Source: Desulfobacteraceae bacterium UBA2174
GTDB taxonomy: Bacteria > Desulfobacterota > Desulfobacteria > Desulfobacterales > UBA2174
DNA: 64,000 nt
Assembly: GCA_002327445.1 (NCBI GenBank)
Contig: DCWA01000040.1
Location: 4,447 to 68,446 of the forward strand
Reading direction: 5' to 3'
Part shown: piece after piece, positions 32,698 to 40,583 of the stretch
How positions within the stretch are numbered: position 1 is the stretch's first letter
Layout: every line of letters starts with the position of its first letter
Notes under the pieces: model-generated
Databases searched by the model: none
What the model was told of the DNA's origin: nothing
The model's input: only the letters and a program-made list of their open reading frames with translations
Position numbers and translations under genes: made by a program

Positions 32698-33339
32698 TCA
32701 GTCGGGAAGCCGCACCCCGGAACGCTCCACGATGGCGACCACCTGGTCGAGGGCGTCGATGTAATGAATCGCCGGCAGTTCCCGATTTTGATAGGCGATA
32801 AACGGAACCCCCGCCGCCGCCGATGCTTCGGCGTCCAGGGTCGAGTCCCCGATGAAAATCATCGCCTCGGGAGGCACGGCGAAATGGTCCGCAATTTTGA
32901 GCAGGCTGTCGGGATGGGGCTTTGGCCGGGGAACGTCCAGTGCCCCGACCACCAGATCGAATGCCCGGGTCAGCTCGTGTTCTTCCAGCACCCGGTGCAT
33001 CGTGTCGGTGCGATTGGTGGCCACGGCCGTCTTGCAGGCGGGCCTCAAGCGCCGCAACAGCGGTTTGAGATGAGGCTCGATCCTCATGTAGGGAACGAAA
33101 GGCAGGTAGGTGAGGGTGCGGCGAAAGGCGTGGGCCGCCTGGTATTCTTCTTCGTCGGGGAACAGGAAACGCAGCGACGCGTCCACGGTGTTCATGTGGG
33201 TGAAAGCCAACTGGTCCTCGGTGAGCGGCGGGCGCGAAAATTGGGCCAACACCCGGTTGTAATAGGCCGCGTTGGCTTCACGGGAATCGAACATCACCCC
33301 GTCGCAGTCGAAGGCCACCACCTGGATCTGAATCCTCAT
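32698..33339 (-). CDS. HAD-superfamily phosphatase, phosphoglycolate phosphatase-like
   Basis: A 213-residue HAD-IA hydrolase. Motif I is VVAFDCDGVMFDS with the nucleophilic Asp, motif II is AVATNRTD, and motif IV is IFIGDSTLDAEASAAAG; a lysine in RPKPHPDSLLK completes the site. It resembles phosphoglycolate phosphatases but the substrate is unknown. Its ATG overlaps the stop of the DUF1573 gene upstream by four bases (ATGA), so the two are translationally coupled. Confidence 0.88.
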   Translation of the reverse strand: MRIQIQVVAFDCDGVMFDSREANAAYYNRVLAQFSRPPLTEDQLAFTHMNTVDASLRFLFPDEEEYQAAHAFRRTLTYLPFVPYMRIEPHLKPLLRRLRPACKTAVATNRTDTMHRVLEEHELTRAFDLVVGALDVPRPKPHPDSLLKIADHFAVPPEAMIFIGDSTLDAEASAAAGVPFIAYQNRELPAIHYIDALDQVVAIVERSGVRLPD

Positions 33340-34091
33340 TGGACCACCTTCGGCGCAGCCGCCCCGGGTTTCACTTCGCCTTCTGCCAGGGGGGCCAGGA
33401 TATTGCCGTGCACGTGGATGAAGAGTTTGGGACGCATGGGGCTGTCGGTGTGCAAGGTCAGCGTCTCTGCGTACCGTCCCGGTTCGGTGCGCCGGTTTTC
33501 CACCGTCAGCCGATAGGCCGGCTGGCCGTTGTGCTCGATTTTCTCCAACCGGTGGGCGATGAAGCGCTCGCCGGCGTTGGTTTCCACCTTGACCAGCTTG
33601 AAGGCAAAACGCGCCTCGGGCACGATGGTGACCGTCTGGCGCATCGGCTGGTCGCCATACCCCTGGAAGACGAGGCGACTGGGCTGAATGGTAACAAAAC
33701 GCAACACTTCGCCGCCGATGGCCAGTTCCACGGCGGGGCGGCTCGGATCGTTGGATTCAACCCGGGCCCCTTTGCGCATCTTTTCGCCGCCATACCCCGA
33801 GGTGCTGAGCTTCAAGCTGATCTTTCCCTCTCCGCCGGGAGGGAGCCGCTTCGGAAATGAAACGGCCGTGCACCCTCAGCCGGTGCGGACCTTGTAAATC
33901 TCCAGCTCGGCCTCTCCGGCATTGCGCACGACGAAGTCATGCACGACCGTCTCCCCCTCGGCAACCGGTTCAAAGGTATGCTCAAGGGAGGGAATCTCGA
34001 TGCGCGGCACCGGAGTCTGTTCCGCAGCGCCGGCCGCCACCGTCAGCACGATCCACACCAGCCAAAAGGCTGCGCCGATCCTTGTCTTCAT
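33336..34091 (-). CDS. Secreted DUF1573 protein, candidate selenoprotein (in-frame TGA at residue 72)
   Basis: Read through one TGA (33878-33876), the frame gives a 251-residue protein. Residues 1-23 are a signal peptide (MKTRIGAAFWLVWIVLTVAA); 35-100 form a DUF1573 immunoglobulin-like domain: HTFEPVAEGETVVHDFVV, then KVRTG-U-GCTAVSFPKRLPPGG, matching the family motif CGCT followed by the PxxLPPG loop. The TGA stands exactly where the first cysteine is expected, giving a U-x-C redox pair. The downstream half stays open for 180 codons, overlapping the HAD start. A hairpin follows the TGA at the right distance for a bacterial SECIS. AAGGAG precedes the ATG at 34091. The alternative is a nonsense mutation or sequencing error with a pseudogene. 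Confidence 0.72.
33841..33878 (-). promoter_or_regulatory. Candidate bacterial SECIS hairpin after the TGA
   Basis: Minus-strand RNA after the UGA: GCCGUUUC (nucleotides +10 to +17) pairs completely, with one G-U, to GAAGCGGC (+24 to +31), leaving loop AUUUCC; GGG (+1 to +3) can close on CCC (+33 to +35). The stem length and distance suit bacterial SECIS elements, but the loop lacks the G normally found at its first two positions. That weakens the case. Confidence 0.5.
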
Positions 34092-34264
34092 CGCATCTCC
34101 TTGTTCTGTCATCGCCGGATCCGGCATCGACAAAGTCCGAACCAAGCCAATTCATAATGAATCACCCGATCTTTGGCAAGTCCGGCGCTGTTGATTCCCC
34201 GTACGGGCTTGACTTCCAACGAAACTGAAAATCATTCATTTTATATCGATTTGATCATAAAAAA

Positions 34265-34293
34265 TTGACAATTGCATCGGCCTTCTGTTAGCA
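34265..34293 (+). promoter_or_regulatory. Candidate promoter upstream of the livM remnant
   Basis: TTGACA (34265-34270) followed 17 bases on by TTAGCA, within an AT-rich block (34226-34270). The -35 is perfect; the -10 is weak. It would have driven the disrupted livM. Confidence 0.45.
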
Positions 34294-34335
34294 ATACCCG
34301 TCCTCATCGCCGCATCTTGGGAGAACAAGCCCGCC

Positions 34336-34470
34336 ATGGACATGAAACGCGATTACTACGAAGATGTCGAGCTGTTCTCCTCTCCGGTAATCGCGTTCTG
34401 GTTTCTTGCCCTCCTGGCCGCCCTGGCGATCTTTCCGTTCGCTGTCAAAAATTACTATGTTTATCCGGGT
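34336..34470 (+). pseudogene. livM: livM remnant (branched-chain amino acid ABC permease), 5' end only
   Basis: The frame begins MDMKRDYYEDVELFSSP and continues with one membrane segment (VIAFWFLALLAALAIFPFAV) and KNYYVY, the typical start of LivM-family permeases in Desulfobacterota. Similarity stops near residue 43, just before the IS3-family remnant at 34486; the frame runs on to 34635 through IS sequence. About 300 residues of the permease are missing. The rest of the transporter is not in the window. Confidence 0.75.
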
Positions 34471-34485
34471 TTATCCGGCCAACGG

Positions 34486-34647
34486 TGGTGGACCCGAAAG
34501 GTTGGACAGCCTGATGGGTGCGATAAGCTAAGAGGCAGAAGAAAATATAGAAGTAAAAAGACATCAGGCGGCCTCGGCGAAAGGATGAGGCAAACCGAAG
34601 TAAGCCTCATCCGGCGTTTTATTGTCAAGAGCTGAATGAGCTCTGCC
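34486..34647 (-). mobile_element. IS3-family insertion sequence remnant (transposase C-terminus and one end)
   Basis: On the minus strand, 34647-34564 encode RAHSALDNKTPDEAYFG and LPHPFAEAA before a TGA stop; this is the C-terminal end of an IS3-type OrfB integrase. Beyond the stop the element ends with a terminal-repeat-like sequence whose plus-strand form starts TGGTGGACCCGAAAGGTTGG at 34486. Only about 160 bases remain; the other end and most of the transposase are absent, and host sequence of an acyl-CoA synthetase begins immediately at 34648. The remnant marks a deletion joint. Confidence 0.85.
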
Positions 34648-34648
34648 G

Positions 34649-36003
34649 TGGGTGATCGCCGACCTGTCCATCCAGTGCGCCGGCGCGGCCACGGTGGGCA
34701 TCTACGCCACCAGCGCCTGGCCGCAGGTGCATTACGTGGTGGATCACAGCGAGGCGCGCCTCCTTTTCGTCGAAAACGAGGAGCAGCTCGACAAGTGGCT
34801 CCACTTTCAAGGGCTGGCCAAGGCCCTGGAGCGAGTGATCGTCTGGGACACCGAGGGGCTGCGGGCGTTTTCGGATCCCCGGGTCCTGACCTTCGATGCG
34901 TTGCTGGAGCAAGGCCGGAAGGCCCTGGCCGCCGGGCCCACCGCCGTCGCCGAACGCATGGCCGCCCTGACCCCGGATGATGTGGCCCTCCTGATCTACA
35001 GGGAACCACCGGTCCGCCCAAGGGGGCCATGCTCACCCACCGCAACGTCACCTGGATGGCCCGGGCCGTAGCCGTGGACAACCCGATCTTCGACACGGAC
35101 GAGGTACTTTCCTTTCTGCCCTTGTGCCACATCTTCGAGCGCATCTTCTCCGTGCTGGCCCACGTCACCCACGGCTACACGGTCAACTTCGTCGGGGCCC
35201 TGGACGTGTTCCGCAAGCTCAACGAACGGCTCGGCTTCGAGCGCATCCGCGTGGCCTACAGCGGGGCGGCGCCCATCGCCCCGGACGTGCTGGCTTTCTT
35301 TCAGGCCATCGGCGTCAACCTCATCGAAGGCTACGGCCAGACCGAGGGCACCGGGGTCACTACCTTGAGCCCCGTCGGCAAGGTGAAGTTCGGCACCGTG
35401 GGCCTCCCGCTGCCCGGCGTCCAGGTGCGCATCGCCGATGACGGCGAAATCCTGGTGCGATCGCCGGCGGTGTTCGCAGGCTATTTCAAGGATTCCAGGG
35501 CCACGGCGGAAACCGTGGTGGACGGCTGGCTGCATTCCGGCGATGTGGGGGAACTGGATGCCAACGGGTACCTGCGCATCACCGACCGCAAAAAGGACAT
35601 CATCGTCACCGCCGGCGGCAAGAACATCACGCCCCAGTACATCGAAAACAAGCTCAAGGCGAGCATCTACATCAACGATGCGGTGGTGATCGGCGACCGG
35701 CGCAAGTTCTTGGCGGCCCTGATCATGATCGACGAAGACAACGTGGTGAAGTACGCGCAGGACCACAAGGTGCAGTTTTCCACCTACCGGGACCTCACCG
35801 AGGCGCCGGAGATCGTTCGCCTGATCCAGGCGGAGGTGGACGCGGTCAACGCCACGTTGTCACGGGTGGAAAACGTGCGCAAGTTTACGATTCTGCCCAA
35901 GAAACTCTACGAGGAGGACGGCGAGGTGACCCCCACCATGAAGGTCAAGCGCCGGGCCATCAACGACGCCTTCGCCGATCTGATCGAAGCGATGTACCGG
36001 TAA
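34649..36003 (+). pseudogene. Long-chain acyl-CoA synthetase, 5'-truncated and frameshifted
   Basis: An AMP-forming acyl-CoA synthetase of the FACS type lacking its first 70-80 residues. It starts WVIADLSIQCAGAATVGIYA directly after the IS remnant. At about 35000 a 4-base loss changes the expected LIYTSGTTGPPKG into a different frame, destroying the AMP-binding P-loop; the second frame continues GAMLTHRNVTWMARA to EGYGQTEGTG, LHSGDVGELDANGYLRI and the C-terminal lysine region TPTMKVKRR. Both lesions make activity very unlikely. Confidence 0.88.
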
Positions 36004-36210
36004 ATTTGATTTATTTTTCTCGTGCGGGGGAGGTTCGGCGGCAAGGCTGAAACTTCAGGAAGACAGGAACGAACATCGCAGCACTGCTGCCAGAGTAGCC
36101 CAACGCCCGCGATTGAACCGCACCAGCGGGGCGATCGAAGACAGCCTTCACCGGCCCCCACGGTTCGATTCCGCTTTACATCCACGCCAAGATTCACTAT
36201 CAGCGCCCCC

Positions 36211-37482
36211 ATGATATCCGCCTTGGGATCGTTCCTGGCCTTGTACACGGCCGTTTTCACCCTCCTGATGGGCTTGGGGCTGCTGGGCACCCTGCTGAGT
36301 CTGCGCATGACCATGGCGGGGTTTTCCTCCCTGGCCACCGGCCTGGTCCAGTCGGCCTACTATATCGGTCTGGTGTTCGGGTCCATTGTCTGCCAGCGCC
36401 TGGTGCACCGGGTGGGGCACATCCGCACCTTCGCCGCCTTGGCCGCCATCTCCACCGCCACCATCATGCTCCACGGGCTTCACTTCTCCGCCCCCTTCTG
36501 GGCCTTTCTGCGCCTGATCACCGGCATGGCCACCATCGGCCTGTTCATGATCATCGAAAGCTGGCTCAACGAGTGCACCCCGTCGTCGGCCCGGGGCCGG
36601 GTCTTTTCCATCTACATGGCGCTCAGCTACCTGGGCATCGGCATCGGCCAACTGATGCTCAACCTCAGCGGCGCCGCCGGGGATGCGCCCTTTTTCACCG
36701 CCGGCATCCTGCTGGCCCTTTGCCTGGTACCGGTGTCGCTCACCACGGCCGTCTCGCCGGCCATGCCGCAAACCACCCGGCTGAGCCTGCGGACCTTGCT
36801 GCGCAAGACGCCCCTGGCGATGCTCGGCTGCTTTTCCGCCGGCCTGATCAACAGCAGCTTCTACGCCATGGGACCGGTCTTCGGCCACGCCATCGGCCTG
36901 ACCGTGCCGCAACTGTCGCTGTTCATGAGCGCCGCGGTCTTCGGCGGCCTTGCCCTGCAGTGGACCGTGGGCAGCCTCTCGGACCGCTTCGACCGGACCC
37001 TGGTCCTGCCGGCGGTGGCCGTGCTCATCGCCTTGATGAGCCTGCTGGTCATGGGCGCCACCCGGGTTGCGTTCCCCTTGTTGCTGGCCGCCATGTTCCT
37101 GTTCGGAGGAACCGGATTCACCCTCTACCCGGTGGCAGTGGCCCGCGGGAACGACCTTTTCGAACCGGGACAGGTGGTGGCGGTCAGCTCGGGGCTGCTG
37201 TTCAGTTACGGCCTCGGGGCCAGCATCGGTCCGGTCCTGGCCGCCACGACGATCCGAATCGCGGCCACCCCTTGCGGCCTGTTCGCCTTCACCGCCATCA
37301 TCGCCAGCATTTACGCGGCCCTGGCCGTTTGGTTGAGAACCCTGGAGTCGGTGGCCATCGTACCGGTGCAGGAGCAGGCCGCCTTCATGCCGCTCAAACG
37401 GACCTCGCCGGTGGTCATGGCCATCGATCCCCGGGGGGAGCCGCCGTCCGAAACGAGCGAAGCCTCCAATACCAGGCAATGA
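36211..37482 (+). CDS. MFS transporter, YcaD-like
   Basis: A 423-residue major facilitator with about twelve hydrophobic segments. The motif GLVFGSIVCQRLVHRVGHIR corresponds to the loop 2-3 signature, and WLNECTPSSARGRVFSIYM to the YcaD-type loop after helix 5. Substrate is unknown. The start ATG at 36211 is chosen from the first membrane segment (ISALGSFLALYTAVFTLLMG); upstream in-frame codons look non-coding. The last 45 residues are a soluble tail. Confidence 0.85.
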   Translation: MISALGSFLALYTAVFTLLMGLGLLGTLLSLRMTMAGFSSLATGLVQSAYYIGLVFGSIVCQRLVHRVGHIRTFAALAAISTATIMLHGLHFSAPFWAFLRLITGMATIGLFMIIESWLNECTPSSARGRVFSIYMALSYLGIGIGQLMLNLSGAAGDAPFFTAGILLALCLVPVSLTTAVSPAMPQTTRLSLRTLLRKTPLAMLGCFSAGLINSSFYAMGPVFGHAIGLTVPQLSLFMSAAVFGGLALQWTVGSLSDRFDRTLVLPAVAVLIALMSLLVMGATRVAFPLLLAAMFLFGGTGFTLYPVAVARGNDLFEPGQVVAVSSGLLFSYGLGASIGPVLAATTIRIAATPCGLFAFTAIIASIYAALAVWLRTLESVAIVPVQEQAAFMPLKRTSPVVMAIDPRGEPPSETSEASNTRQ

Positions 37483-37580
37483 CCGCGGCCGCCGGCCTCG
37501 TCCGGGTTGACCTCGACGGCAATGGCGTGACAGGGTTGGATTTGTAAAAGCGCTACAAACGCAGACACGTGGGGGCCGTC

Positions 37581-38126
37581 ATGACCATCGAGATGCCAAA
37601 CGAGGAACGGGTCGCCGTGGTGGATCCCTCCAACCGCTTTGCCTGCGCCGCGCCCCGCTGGCGCATGCGGCGTGACAATCTCATCCACCGCGCCTGCTAC
37701 ATCCTGGTGTTCAATTCCCGCGGCGACCTCTTCGTCCACCAGCGCACCGACATCAAGGACGTGTATCCGGGCTTTCATGATCTGGCCGCCGGCGGCGTGG
37801 TCCTGGCCGGCGAATCCTACGACGCGGCGGCGCAACGGGAGCTGGCCGAAGAGCTCGGTATCACGGACCGGCCGTTGACGGCACTCTTCGACTTCTTCCG
37901 GGAAGACGCCCACTGCCGGGTCTGGGGGCGGGTCTACCGCTGTGTCTACGACGGCCCCATGAGGCTGCAGCCCGAGGAGATCGTCTCGGGCCGCTTCATG
38001 GCGCCGGATGCCGTAGAACGCGATCTGCCGCTGGAGCGGATCACTCCCGACAGCCTGGAAGCCTTCCGGATCTACCTGGAACGCGGGGGTCAATCGGTGC
38101 CGGGCGGATTCTTGCGGCGCACATAG
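37581..38126 (+). CDS. NUDIX hydrolase, isopentenyl-diphosphate isomerase-like group
   Basis: A 181-residue NUDIX protein. The box is GGVVLAGESYDAAAQRELAE followed by ELGI, with all catalytic Glu and Arg positions present. The surrounding IHRACYILVFNSRGDLFVHQ and KDVYPGFHDLAAGG resemble YfcD/IDI-type NUDIX enzymes rather than MutT. ATG at 37581 follows GGGGG; GTG at 37569 would add four residues. The end overlaps the convergent thioesterase-like gene by 37 bases. Substrate is unknown. Confidence 0.87.
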   Translation: MTIEMPNEERVAVVDPSNRFACAAPRWRMRRDNLIHRACYILVFNSRGDLFVHQRTDIKDVYPGFHDLAAGGVVLAGESYDAAAQRELAEELGITDRPLTALFDFFREDAHCRVWGRVYRCVYDGPMRLQPEEIVSGRFMAPDAVERDLPLERITPDSLEAFRIYLERGGQSVPGGFLRRT

Positions 38127-38554
38127 AGCGTCTTTTCCACCCGTGCCACCACTTCTTCCTCGGCATTTCGAATCTCGACGACAAATTCAGGCAGGTACTT
38201 GCCGCCATCGGCGGTCCGGGTGTGAATCGCCTCCAGATCGGCGTCGGTGAGATGAAAATCGGCGTGGAGGACGCCGCGGCCGGGTTTGAGAAACGCGATG
38301 CGCGCGGCCTGATCCCAGACGATGTAATCAGGGCCCAGCACCTGCATCAGCATCAGCATGTAGAACGGATCGACCATGCTGTAGAGGCTGCCGCCGAAGT
38401 GGGTTCCCACGTAGTTGCGGTTGTACCAGCGCAGGGCCATCTCGACCCGAAGGTGCCGGAAATCCGGCGCCACCGAACGCACCCGCACCCCGGCCCCCAG
38501 GTAGGGCGGATAGAGGTTGACCAGCCGTCGAAAGTTTTTTGCATTCATGGGCAT
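38090..38554 (-). CDS. Hotdog-fold thioesterase-like protein (DUF4442 type)
   Basis: A 154-residue hotdog protein: FRRLVNLYPPYLGAGVRVRS, then WYNRNYVGTHFGGSLYSMVD, the central hotdog helix of DUF4442/YiiD-like thioesterases, and a C-terminal strand VARVEKTLYVRRK. It probably hydrolyses acyl-CoA or acyl-ACP; no catalytic acid is obvious. ATG at 38554 or 38548 may be used; neither has a strong ribosome site. The 3' end overlaps the NUDIX gene on the opposite strand. Confidence 0.8.
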   Translation of the reverse strand: MPMNAKNFRRLVNLYPPYLGAGVRVRSVAPDFRHLRVEMALRWYNRNYVGTHFGGSLYSMVDPFYMLMLMQVLGPDYIVWDQAARIAFLKPGRGVLHADFHLTDADLEAIHTRTADGGKYLPEFVVEIRNAEEEVVARVEKTLYVRRKNPPGTD

Positions 38555-38618
38555 GTGATGAAACCCGTTCCGTGCGCTGCCTGTCAAGCTTTCCTTGAGA
38601 GCCCGAAAGGATCGCAAT

Positions 38619-40040
38619 TCAGGGGAATCGGGGCCCCAGGACCTGGTACATGTCGATGCGCCCCTTGCCCTTGATCTCGATCTTGCCACGGTATCGGCAT
38701 TCGAAGTCGTGGCGCACCAGGTCATAGGCGTAGGCCGACAGGTTGATGCACCCCGGTTCGGCCGCATTCTGCAGGCGGGCGGCGATGTTTACCGCATCGC
38801 CCCAGACATCGTAGGTGAACTTGCTCTTGCCCACCACGCCGGCCACCGCCACGCCACTGTGGATCCCGATACGCATGGGCCACTTGAGCGCCGCGCGGCG
38901 GTTGCGCGCCTCGATGAAGGCGGTCATCTCCAGGGCACAGCGCACGCAGGCGGCCGCGTGGCCCGCTATCGGCTCGGGAAGCCCCGCCACGGCGAAATAG
39001 GCGTCGCCGATGGTCTTGATCTTCTCCAGCCCTTGGCGCGCCACGATGTCGTCGAAGGCGCTGAAGATGGCGTTGAGTTCGTCCACCAGCTTCTGCGGCG
39101 GGATGGTGCCGACCGTGACGGTGAAATCCACCAGATCGGCGAAAAGGATGCTCACCTCCTCGTGGCGACGGGGGGTGTTGCGCCCGGTGGACTGCAACTC
39201 CGCGGCCACCGGGCGCGGCAGGATGTTGTAGAGCAGCCGCTCGGTTTCTTCCTTTTCCCGCCTCAGCTCCGCCGTCTGGGCCGCAACCCGCTCGGCCAGC
39301 TCCCGGTTGCTGGCCGCCACCACCTCCCGTTGAAAACGGATCCGTTCAATCTCTTCTTCCGCCAGACGCCGGCGCAGCCTCGCCATGCGGTCGGCGATGC
39401 CGAGGGAAAAGAACACCGTCTGGGAAACGGTCCCGAGCACGGCGATGTTTCTCAACCAAGGGCGCCAGGGGACGACCCCCAAGATTCCGAGGCCGTAGAG
39501 ACAAACGCCGAAACAGAGAAAGCTGTTGCCCGCCAGATAGGCCCGGGCCGGGCGGTAGCCGCGCAGCAGGCAGATCCACCCCATGACGATCACCGAAATG
39601 AAGATGCCCACGGTGATGAGGCTGTTCCAGACGAAGCCGGCACGGCGCAGCTCCAGGCCGATCAGCGGCGCGCCGATCAACGGTCCGGCGCAGAGCAGAA
39701 GGTTCATCAGGTGCAGCCAGCGATGCCCCCAGACGAGGTTTTCGGCCGTGTTGAGAAAATGCTGGGTAAAACGGACGAACAACCCCACGCTCGCCAGGAC
39801 GAGAAGCCATGAAAACAGGCTGTCCCAGCGGGGATGGGAAGGCCAGAGCAGACACCCCAGCCGCTCGCCGACACTGAGGATATAGAGCCCCGCGCAGATG
39901 CTGTAGAGGGCGAAATACAAATAGGCGTGCTCGCGGACGAAGATGAACAGCGCCAGGTTGTAGAGCCCCAGCCCGACGATGACGCCGACCAGTATCCCAT
40001 CCAGACAGGCATCGGCGACGATGGCCCCCATCGATTCCAC
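38619..40040 (-). CDS. Membrane adenylate cyclase with 7TM DISM-type sensor
   Basis: A 473-residue class III cyclase. Residues 1-210 hold seven hydrophobic helices of the 7TMR-DISM kind; 215-275 form a coiled linker (RLAEEEIERIRFQREVVAAS); 285-460 are the catalytic domain. The metal site is ILFADLVDFT, the purine-selecting Lys-Asp pair lies in EKIKTIGDAYFA (adenine type), and GIHSGVAVAGVVG is followed by DVWGDAVNIAARLQ. GTG at 40040 is the start with AAGGA about 6 bases upstream. The usual N-terminal periplasmic ligand domain is absent. It should make cAMP in response to an unknown signal. Confidence 0.9.
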   Translation of the reverse strand: MESMGAIVADACLDGILVGVIVGLGLYNLALFIFVREHAYLYFALYSICAGLYILSVGERLGCLLWPSHPRWDSLFSWLLVLASVGLFVRFTQHFLNTAENLVWGHRWLHLMNLLLCAGPLIGAPLIGLELRRAGFVWNSLITVGIFISVIVMGWICLLRGYRPARAYLAGNSFLCFGVCLYGLGILGVVPWRPWLRNIAVLGTVSQTVFFSLGIADRMARLRRRLAEEEIERIRFQREVVAASNRELAERVAAQTAELRREKEETERLLYNILPRPVAAELQSTGRNTPRRHEEVSILFADLVDFTVTVGTIPPQKLVDELNAIFSAFDDIVARQGLEKIKTIGDAYFAVAGLPEPIAGHAAACVRCALEMTAFIEARNRRAALKWPMRIGIHSGVAVAGVVGKSKFTYDVWGDAVNIAARLQNAAEPGCINLSAYAYDLVRHDFECRYRGKIEIKGKGRIDMYQVLGPRFP

Positions 40041-40049
40041 CGCCGATCC

Positions 40050-40418
40050 TTAAAAATCCCTTCCCGGAATCGCGATGCGCGGGCTCCCCCCCGCTGCTTC
40101 CGGACGCTCCTGTTGAATCTTTTCCAGCTCTTCGATCATCTGTTCCAGGGCGTTCTGCATGGCACCGGGGAAAACCGCCAGGGCTTCCTTGAGGTTGTTG
40201 GCCGCCAGGACTGCCTGGATCGGCAGCGGACCTTCCGGGGTGAGGACCTGGGCCGTGCCGATGAACATCGGGGTGCGTCCAGGGTCCAAGCTGCCGTCGG
40301 CCTGTACCGGAACCAGCCGCCGGACCGATCCGGCTTGCAGGTCGGTGTAGCTCTCCTCACGGTAAAGCGCATCGGGATCGATGGAAAAATCGACGCCATC
40401 CTCGTTTTTGGAAGTCAT
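40050..40418 (-). CDS. Conserved-looking cytosolic protein of unknown function
   Basis: A 122-residue acidic protein without signal or membrane segments (MTSKNEDGVDFSIDPDALYR). It has a central beta-rich part (VRRLVPVQADGSLD and FIGTAQVLTPEGPLPIQAVL) and a C-terminal helix (NALEQMIEELEKIQQERPEA). I do not recognise a named family. It lies nine bases upstream of the adenylate cyclase GTG on the same strand, so co-expression is likely. The start ATG at 40418 lacks a strong ribosome site. Confidence 0.7.
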   Translation of the reverse strand: MTSKNEDGVDFSIDPDALYREESYTDLQAGSVRRLVPVQADGSLDPGRTPMFIGTAQVLTPEGPLPIQAVLAANNLKEALAVFPGAMQNALEQMIEELEKIQQERPEAAGGSPRIAIPGRDF

Positions 40419-40583
40419 TTGAGACTCGCTTTCCGCGGCTCCAGCACCCAACCGGGCAGAAGCCTGCCAGATCTTCGCTTGGATTGTTGTCGGGATTCGG
40501 AGGTTCTTGAAGAGGGGGATTCAGTCCGGCGCATCGGAGCACAAGCGGCGCTGTTTGTCAACTTTCCGCCGCGGCCCGGCGCC

